Positions 56,137 through 64,000 of a stretch of DNA of 64,000 nt are shown here, piece by piece; within the stretch, counting starts at the first letter, position 1, and each line of letters opens with the position of its first letter. Made by a program: the position numbers and the translations under genes. The stretch lies in assembly GCF_000224145.3 (NCBI RefSeq), contig NC_020167.2, positions 4,536,991-4,600,990 on the forward strand, in the 5' to 3' direction. The stretch comes from Ciona intestinalis (taxonomy: Eukaryota; Chordata; Ascidiacea; Phlebobranchia; Cionidae). Below the pieces are notes generated by a model. It had not been told where the DNA came from. It ran no database searches and saw only the letters and a list, made by a program, of their open reading frames with translations.

Positions 56137-59100
56137 TTAAACAGTTGTATCTTTTAAATCTAAATTGTTAATATTCATGGCAATATCTGTTGCTTCTTGT
56201 CTATGGAGACTCCGAAGCCGGAACATTGAAATTGTCTCTTCAGCCTCTTCTTCCTCAAGCACTGCCGCGGGTAAATTGGTGTTGGATGAGGCAGCGATTG
56301 GTAAAACTTCGCTGTCAAATGAAGCTTCACCCAATGGTGGGGTTAAGGGGCTAAAGGAGGGATGGGATACCGCAGCAGAACGTACAAAAGGTGGTCGGAT
56401 TGAATCCCTGTGTACAGAAAGTTGAGCAAAAGCACAATCTTCATCATCGCTGTTAGGCGTTCCCCCAGCATCAGCAAGGTCGTCAAGATTTTCACAAGAT
56501 CTACTGAAAAAAACATACCTGGTGTAAAAAACTTAAAAATACTGTATAAATAATCTAAGTTTCTCAAGACAAACATAAACCCTTTTAATATCAAACATTC
56601 AAACTTTGATGTAAAAATTCTGCATTACTTCCGAACATTGAATCCTTTCGCTTGAGACATTTTCCACTGTTCCTTTGCACCAAAGCCAGCCTTTACCACC
56701 TGCCCACTGTTCCATGCAACATTGTTTCTCTGAATTCGAATACGTGGGGTGACGGGTGCAGAACTACCACTGACACCTTTGAACACCATTGAGTTGCGAG
56801 TGTATTCATTACCACGCTGTGTTCTCCACTTGTCTTCTTCTCGCCGATTCTTTATTCTCTTCTTATCGACAAAATTGATCAAACAGCTGCAGGAAATTTC
56901 AAAATATTAATTTAGAGTCTAAACCTCTTTTCTTAATTTAAAAGAGGTTGTTTATTAATTTTTAATTTAAAAGAAGCGGTTTATAAAAAATTAAATTTAC
57001 AGTTATTTTAGACTTTTAATTTAATAAACAACCTCTTTTAAATTAAATATAGCTTTCAGCCAATATTGCTTTAAAAGATTTAAGTTTTCTACATCAACTA
57101 CATAAAGAAACAAACAGACTTATTGCTTCCAATTAACATAAATTATAACTATTACTTTACTTAAAGTGAAACAGATCAATCAAAAATTAAAATAACACAA
57201 ATTTACCTGCATGGGACCCAGAAAAGCAATGAAAACACAAGAACACCTCCTACAATATTGTCAGCCAGAAGTTGCCCAATTTTATCTGGTGAAATATGTT
57301 TGAAAATGTCCCAAACTCTTTCAATAACATCCTGGGTTTGTTTGTGGCACTTTCCCTATTGTTTTTATAAATACATTATAAAAATATAAAAAAGCAACAA
57401 GAACAACTGTTCGAAGAAAAAAGATTTATATGACCACTTCTGTGCTCAATAAAACTAACACATAAAACAAAATCCCTAATTTATCCTGACATGGTCATGT
57501 TTTTGATCAGCATGTCAACTTTTAGACAAAGTTCCATACACTAATGACTAAGCATTAACAATGTGATAACATCCTTTGTGAAAGCTGATATAAAGCACCC
57601 ACCTTTCTGCAATAACCAAGCGTGCATCTTGAATTATCCGGCAGTGTCCAGTGCGATTCACTTATATTTAAATACGGTGTGCATAAGTTGGTCAATTCAT
57701 CTCCAGTGACCCCAAGTGGTGCACAACACCGAGAACAGAACTGATCCTCCAGTAGCGAACACAGGCAAGGCTGAAGGCCTTTAGTTCTACAAAAAGGCTC
57801 GCATACGCCATTTCTGCATCTGCCAAGGTCTCCACACATTGTGTTATCCGGCATTGGTTTTGGTCTAGGGCAGACTTTATCTACCCCGTTGCAGTAAACA
57901 TCTTTTAAACACAGGCCAGGAATGTGGGCTCTGCACATCTTTGTTGGTCCAGCAATCTTGAAGCAATAAATGGAATATTTTAACAGGAGTTTTATAATGA
58001 TTCGATGCGGGATTAGTGTTTGGATAGACCTAGTAAAATCCTACTCTATTTTGAGTTATAGTAAAGTGGAGGAAGATGGGACACTTTTTTATTCTAATTT
58101 CTCGTCCTTTTTGGTAGTAAACAAAAAACATTTAAAAATTTCTAAAACCATATTCTAACTCCTATAGACCGCTGTTTATTGTTTAAAACACGATCAGGAT
58201 GTTTGGATAGTAAGTGCCAAAAGTGTCCCATCTTCCACCCCACAATAACCATTTTTTGTTTTAATTTTGTATTTTAACTCTGTGTTTTGATTTTGTAACG
58301 CCATCAAAAAAATTTATATATTTTCCACACCTGGCAATCTTCAGTGCAACATTTGTAGTTCTTGTTGCTACATTTTGCTCCAGGCTTAAGTGTGCAGTTA
58401 AACAAGCAGCATCTATCTTCATTGGAGAAGCCAGTTATATATCCGACGTCACATGTTTCATTGTCATGAGTTTCAACCTAAAATCAAATGGAAGAAATAA
58501 ATATCCTGCTATTTCTACTGCCAGGTATAATGTTAATATTCTTTATCAGCTCATCACATAATATCTAAACATCCGATCGTTTTGTAAACAATTAACAACG
58601 GTCTATGGGATTCGTGAGAAAACAGTTTTATAATTCTTTGACTGTTCTTTGTTTACTACCATATGAGTTTGGAAAAAAGAATGAAATAATGCCCCATCTT
58701 CCTCCACCTTACTATACATGTATAATTACAAAACAGAACATAGTTGGCAACATAGCAGGTATTTGAAAATCGGGAAACTTACTGTACTTTATAAAGACTA
58801 GAAGTCAGTACAACACAACAACATACTTGGAAATTTCCGCAGAAGGAGTTTTTTTCTTCCTGAAAGCAGAGCGGAGCTTTGTTTTTGAGAGAACGCAAAA
58901 TGTTTCGTTTGCTGCAAACTGAAAATACTTTATTGTTTGGATATTCTCCAGTTACAGCAGCAGGGCACATGATATAATTTCCTCCGTTGGCCTGAAAAAA
59001 TTGGTAAATGGTAAAAATGACGACCTAAATGAGTAAAAATTTTCCAAGTAATATTTTCAAATGTTTGATGGGTTGGTTAAAAGTAGACTACATAAATAAA

Positions 59101-62100
59101 TTATAGACTTGGATTTTTCCAGTAAAGTTACACCAAACTGGTCCCACACCAAAAAGCTACACATAGCATATATATAACTGTGGCCTTTGCCGAAGATATA
59201 AATTATAGATTATCAATTGAGATGTAAAGATTATGGACCAGGAACCTAGTATATCTTCACGCTTTAAAAGTATCATGTCTCGTTACTTCATGACAAAAAA
59301 ATGCTAAACAATTTTTTAATCAAGAAATATGTCTAATACCTTTAACTTATTATATTTACTATAAAGTTGCAATTTATAACAGTCTGAATATTAATCTAGA
59401 GCGGTGGTACAGTGTATTCTCTTAAACAAGAACAAGTCCCTAATGATAGTTGCTTCAATTGGACAATTGCTGATAAATTTTGGTTTTCATAAAAAATTAC
59501 CTAAAAAATTCATTTGGTCATTGCTAAGAAATCTACCATCAGTATGGCTGCTTACCAATACCCCATGCTTAATGAATAAAACACTTCTATAATTCATGGT
59601 CTTATTACCTGTCCAGGTCTGCAGTTATCAGCACTGTTGACGGCACCTTCTTCATCATGTTCGGCACCAAAGTTGTGACCAAGTTCATGGGCAGTAACCA
59701 AGTCAGCTTCAGTGGTAAGAATACGCTGTCCCCAGTTAACAGTAGTTGTTAAACCAGTGTTGAGGTAAAGTGTGGGGTCTCCATTACTGTTAATATACAA
59801 TGAATAAGAAGGGTGGAACGGACTATGGGGAATAAAGTTGGAAATGTTAGAATAAGGTCACATAAACCAGTTTGTATACAATTTCAAACAAACTTCCTTT
59901 GAAAATTCGAAATGGGTAAATTATTTGAGGAAAAGTAATATGCAGTGTGGGTTCTCCATTACTGATAATACACCATGCATGAACGAATGTAACCCCTTTA
60001 CCCTTCGGGGCAATGTTTTGTTTCATACGAATAATAAACAGAATACAATAACCAAAATTAGGAATAAAGTAATTAATAATAGTACAAGATCAAATAACCA
60101 GTTTATATTAAATATCGAATAAAAAAAAAATATTTAAAAAAAATAAAAAAAATTCTATACAGGTAAACATTTAAAGAAAAGTTAAGGGACAGGTGCTTTA
60201 TATGCTAAACCATTGGAACCGAGCACAAAACACTAGCGTGTCCTTTCTTACCCACGATTGTATGGTTTGGTGCATATTCCACCAACGTCATCTTTTTTCC
60301 CAGAACCAACATAAGCGAGGCCAAGTAATCCACGCGCAAAGTCCACATATGTGAAAAGATGGGAGAGGCAATTAGATCGCTTCTTTTCACTGAATGCCTC
60401 CAGTAATTGTTTTGCTTCTGACCAGTAATGAGCCTGATTGTACCTGTCACAGAATTAGGTTCTTTAGATACGAAAAAATAATGTTGTTCAATTGAAGTAT
60501 GAATCATCACTTAAAAATTGTTAAGTAATAAAAATACTTTAATGTCTCACATGAGTTACAACCAAAGTTATAATCATATAACTACAAATATTAAGTCGAA
60601 AAAAGATGAGAAGTAATGGTAAATTTATAATATACTAAAGGTATATATAATATACTAAAGGTACAACAGACTACACAGGCATAGGGAAATAAACTACAAT
60701 TTATACAAACAGGAAACAACTGCAAAAAAATGCTCCCGGAATATTTTGGAGACATTTCTTGTCTCATACAATTCCAAATACCGATCAGAGTTAATACCAT
60801 GCAATATATTCTATATTTGTCGTGTTGCTGACCCATTTAGTGACCCATTTGAATCACATTTATGTATATACACTGTATAAATCAACCGGAAGAAAAATCG
60901 CGACTGTATCGCAAATCAAGTATATGTTGTTATATTAGAAGTTTAGTGCAGTAATGCCCTTTAAGGATATCGCAGTTCAAGCTATATATGCATTTGTACA
61001 AATTACCGGGTTATTTTATGTATGTATTCTATTTGAATAAGGCATGCAGAGTACGTTGAATAAGTGGTCATGCTCGCTGTTGCAATCTATGTAATGTATG
61101 GTCAAATGCGAATCAACAATAAAGATATACTCAAATATTTCTCGAGTGATTTTCAACACAGACTTAACACTGGCCAAGTCGACCTAATAATTGAGACTAG
61201 ATATTCCAAAAGGACAATTGGAATAAGACCCAACGAGACTAAGGATAGCGTTCAATCTACTACGTCAGGAGATTCGCATGCCGTAACAAATTGAAGCAAA
61301 ACAACCCCTGAGCGTCACCTACTAGTAGTAGTAGCAACCTATCACCATCGCTCAACCAAACTCAACTAACTAATTGCCTCAACTTTACACTAAAAAGTAA
61401 ACCAGTTAAAGGTGGCTGTACACAGTATCTGGCATGCGAATTCGCTTGCGAAGTCGTATGCAAACCCATTATCGAGTTCCGAATGCGGCAGCGAAATCTA
61501 GACAAAACAGACAAAACGAACGAATTCCGGATACTGTGTACAGCCACCTTAAGAAGTAAAACTTATCAATGTACAAACCTTGGATCAGCAGTAGACTCAT
61601 TATGTATAGTGATATTATCAATTTGAAATCCATATCCTTTGTATACACCTTTGGGTTGGCTAGGATCCGTGACCCAATCCGTGTTTTTGTAGATATGGTT
61701 GACACGTTCAATGAGATTGATCAGATAATACATGGTCTCATGTATGCTACTGTTTCCCATCTCTCTGTAAAACCTGCACCAAATATGAGATGTACTCAAG
61801 CATGTTATAACAACAAACTAAAATGAAAAAATTATTGACACCAAAATAACATGTATGTAGTAGGGCGGGGGAAGATATGACACTTTTCATTCTATTTTCT
61901 AGTCCTATTCAGTGGAAACCAAAGAAAATTCAAAGAGTTATAAAACTGTGTCCTCACGTAGACTGTTTTTTTTTTGTTTAAAACAGGACCAGAATATTTG
62001 AATATTACGTGCTGAAGTTGTCCCATCTTTCCCCACCCTAATATATATGTTTGTTTAACAACCCTAATATGTATGCTTGTTTAGTCATGTAAAACTCGTG

Positions 62101-64000
62101 ATGACGTGTATAATACCTGTGGTCAGCTACAAGAGTTATTTTGCAAATTTTTGGAATAGCCGTTGATCTCTTTGCTCTGTGGTGGCGAGCTTGGTGCCGA
62201 ACTGTTTCTAATTCATCTTCAATACCATTCCTGTTATGATCATGCTTGAGCTGAAACATGGAATTAGTTATGTTTTTTTCTGAGCTGTTAAGGCATGACT
62301 GTAGAGTAGTAACTTAGTAAGTATAGTTTAACAGTTTTTCTCAGCAATTTTGGTAACCATGCAATAAAATGATTTTACTACATTAACATTTGTTTGACCT
62401 TTTTATATCTAACAATCAAAATGCCTTTTTAAACTTTAAATTTTTTTTAAATCTTAACAGTCAAAAATCTTTTAAAATCTCCATAGTAAACAACTACACC
62501 TATAAAGGTTAAAAAGCAAGTGTTAAACAACTGCTTAAACAAAAGTTCCAGAATGTACAATACCCTCTACCATAAAAGCCATACGCGAAGACCAAAATAG
62601 ACGTTGCAGGAAACTTACTTTTGATTTGTTTCTGAATTCTCTCATTAGCCTATGTGTATCACAGAATCCATCTTCTCCGTGTGGGTCATTCAAACTTTGT
62701 AGTTTGACATCAGACCTTCTATAAACAAGCATGTCTGACTTGGTGTCTTCGTTAATGTCATGTGCGTGCATGTGACGCCACATTGGTTCAACAATATAAG
62801 TTTCATTGTCTGTATCAATACTCGCTGTCAACCTGCCGTCTTGTAAATGAGCAATGACATGAGACTTTGAATCGCCGAGAACCGTCCCCTAAAGGAAATT
62901 GAATTTTAGTTTCTTTGGAGTTCTAAACAAAAATAAGTTAGTTTTAACAGAATTGCTGTAAAAAAAGTAGCAAGTATGGCGAATAATAATTTGTATAAGG
63001 TATGCCACAAAAAAAATATATATAGGCCTATATCTATTTTTTTATAACACTTTTTATCTTCAACTCCATTATGCTGTAAAATGTACCAATTACAATAATC
63101 TGTATAAGGTATGCAACGTTTTGTCCCATCAGTACTATGTACTAATACATGGCTTTTACCCAGAGGCATTTTGCCATCAAAGCAACATAGAACATTAAAT
63201 TTGAGGACCAAACCCGATTGTCTAGCAATTACCCAATCAAAACCAGCAAGGCAGCAACAATTAAATTTCGTTTGAAAGTCATTCAGATTCTGTCACAAAC
63301 ATGAGTTTACAGAATACCTTGAATGTTAAGACATCAAAAAAAGGGTTTAAACAGATCACAGGTGTGACAACATTTTATGGTTTTTTGAATGGTGTGTTTA
63401 CAATTTACTTCATAGGCTTTATCTACCTAGCATAGGGTGAGAGTGAGACGTTAAAGTTTATTTAATAAAGGTGGGAAATGAACTGAAGAGAAAGCACTAA
63501 GATATCAAAAATTTAATACAGGAATTTAAGTGAGTCATCAGAACACACACACTGTCTGGAAATAGCCAACAAACTTTCCAGTTAGCGTGTTATCTTAGTC
63601 TACCCTACTCCGTGACACATGTACAGTAATGATAAAGTGAAGTGTTTAGTTAAAGGCCTAGTGGCCTTGGTCAAAAATAATTACAACTAATAACTAATCA
63701 TAAAACAAACAAAAATGCATTTTTTGTGTTTATAATTGGAATACAAAACAACTACACAAAAACCAAAAAAGTATTTACTGCGTTATATTTAAAACACTAC
63801 TTCCTCTTAAATTAATGCCAAACAAAGTCTCCATGAGGTGCAACATTACCTTTAGCACTTTTGCCTTGTCCACTCTAATTTCCTCTTCTGCATTTTTTCC
63901 ACTAACAAACGCTTTAAATCCCATTGCGAAGACCTCAGGTGACGGAAGTAATGATAATCGGAAAGTTTTGTTGAATGCGTTGAATGAAATCTGGATTGAT
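56137..64000 (-). CDS. ADAM17: ADAM17/TACE metalloprotease, 5' part outside window
   Basis: Membrane-bound zinc sheddase that releases TNF-, EGF-ligand- and Notch-type ectodomains. Exons: 63850-64000 (cut by the window), 62619-62888, 62117-62250, 61579-61773, 60252-60443, 59609-59822, 58827-58991, 58331-58477, 57603-57956, 57207-57355, 56629-56886, 56137-56503; phases join, about 865 codons. In order: the end of the prodomain, a furin site HHRAKRST, the catalytic domain with zinc motif [15 protein letters not shown], a short cysteine-rich disintegrin domain, a membrane-proximal cysteine-rich domain with CANDIS-like WDIF, a transmembrane helix ([19 protein letters not shown]) followed by FVDKKR, and a Ser/Thr/Glu-rich cytoplasmic tail. 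The catalytic residues are all present, so it should be active. ADAM10 is excluded by the membrane-proximal domain and by ADNIVG and VDKK. Confidence 0.96.
58056..58245 (+). mobile_element. MITE-like element in ADAM17 intron
   Basis: TATAGTAAAGTGGAGGAAGA at the left, core AAAACACGATCAGGATGTTT, right end GTGTCCCATCTTCCACCCCA. About 190 bp. Confidence 0.85.
58540..58717 (-). mobile_element. MITE-like element in ADAM17 intron, left end degraded
   Basis: Core AACAATTAACAACGGTCTAT and GGGATTCGTGAG, right end TGCCCCATCTTCCTCCACCT then TACTATAC. Confidence 0.75.
61026..61073 (+). ncRNA. Spliced-leader (SL) RNA-like sequence, gene or pseudogene
   Basis: ATTCTATTTGAATAAG at 61026-61041 equals the 16-nt leader that Ciona adds to mRNA 5' ends by trans-splicing. 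In an SL RNA the leader should be followed by a GT donor; here it is GC (GCATGC). GCATG (61042-61046) can pair with CATGC (61069-61073), and TTGAATAAG is repeated 24 bp downstream (61057-61065). It lies antisense in an ADAM17 intron. Chance alone predicts such a 16-mer in about 1 of 10,000 or more windows this size. The altered donor and lack of a tandem array suggest a dispersed, possibly dead copy; a retro-inserted leader is the alternative. Confidence 0.6.
61410..61549. mobile_element. 140-bp MITE with TWA target site (copy 2)
   Basis: Inverted ends AGGTGGCTGTACACAGTATC and GATACTGTGTACAGCCACCT, flanked by TAA on both sides (61407-61409 and 61550-61552). About 93% like the copy at 48674-48813 by eye, with the same internal GCGAATTCGC palindrome. 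It sits next to an ADAM17 exon donor (61579). Confidence 0.92.
61857..62043 (+). mobile_element. MITE-like element in ADAM17 intron
   Basis: TAGTAGGGCGGGGGAAGATA at the left and TGTCCCATCTTTCCCCACCC, TAATATA at the right. Full length, about 187 bp. Confidence 0.88.

Noticed and set aside
60205-60510. 101-codon minus-strand frame
   Set aside because: Wrong frame over the ADAM17 exon 60252-60443. The correct frame gives [20 protein letters not shown].
61064-61294. 76-codon plus-strand frame after the SL-like sequence
   Set aside because: Lies in an ADAM17 intron with no family resemblance. An SL RNA would not encode protein.

Overview
This window is animal genomic DNA from a tunicate, most likely Ciona intestinalis or C. 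robusta. It is AT-rich, and its genes are split into many short exons with GT/AG introns whose phases chain together. It holds many short interspersed repeats. It also has an exact copy of the 16-nt Ciona spliced leader (61026-61041). Gene names below come from protein matches I recognised by eye; no database search was run. Exon edges were placed by matching splice signals and reading frame.

Six of the seven firm genes lie on the minus strand. From low to high coordinates: (1) an FCHSD2/nervous-wreck F-BAR-SH3 adaptor (16-8820; its 3' end runs out of the window). (2) A gene-poor stretch (8821-19835) with two unidentified possible coding pieces. (3) PHKA, the alpha regulatory subunit of phosphorylase kinase, complete in 30 exons (19836-39721) with a C-terminal CaaX box. 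(4) SDR39U1, an NAD(P)-binding epimerase-family protein (40003-41510). (5) A family-31 beta-1,3-glycosyltransferase with a signal anchor (42333-44115). (6) An F-box/leucine-rich-repeat protein (46468-50888). (7) ADAM17/TACE (56137 to beyond 64000; its 5' end is outside). The only plus-strand gene seen is a small secreted, very arginine-rich peptide precursor (53912-54668) built like an antimicrobial peptide.

The genes serve unrelated functions: endocytic membrane remodelling, glycogen breakdown control, redox, glycosylation, ubiquitin targeting and ectodomain shedding. There is no pathway cluster. The short co-directional gap between SDR39U1 and PHKA (281 bp) is the only hint of a tunicate-type operon.

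The rest is repeats. A MITE-like family with ends near TAGTAGGGTGGGG occurs at least 15 times. A second MITE family is seen as two 140-bp copies with TWA target duplications. A tRNA-derived SINE-like family ends in (TTCA)n. There are several fold-back elements, a 19-bp minisatellite, a truncated U6 snRNA pseudogene and tandem intron repeats. About 1.85 kb of PHKA, holding three exons, is present twice around a 50-N gap. This looks like two alleles placed side by side by the assembler, though a real duplication is possible.
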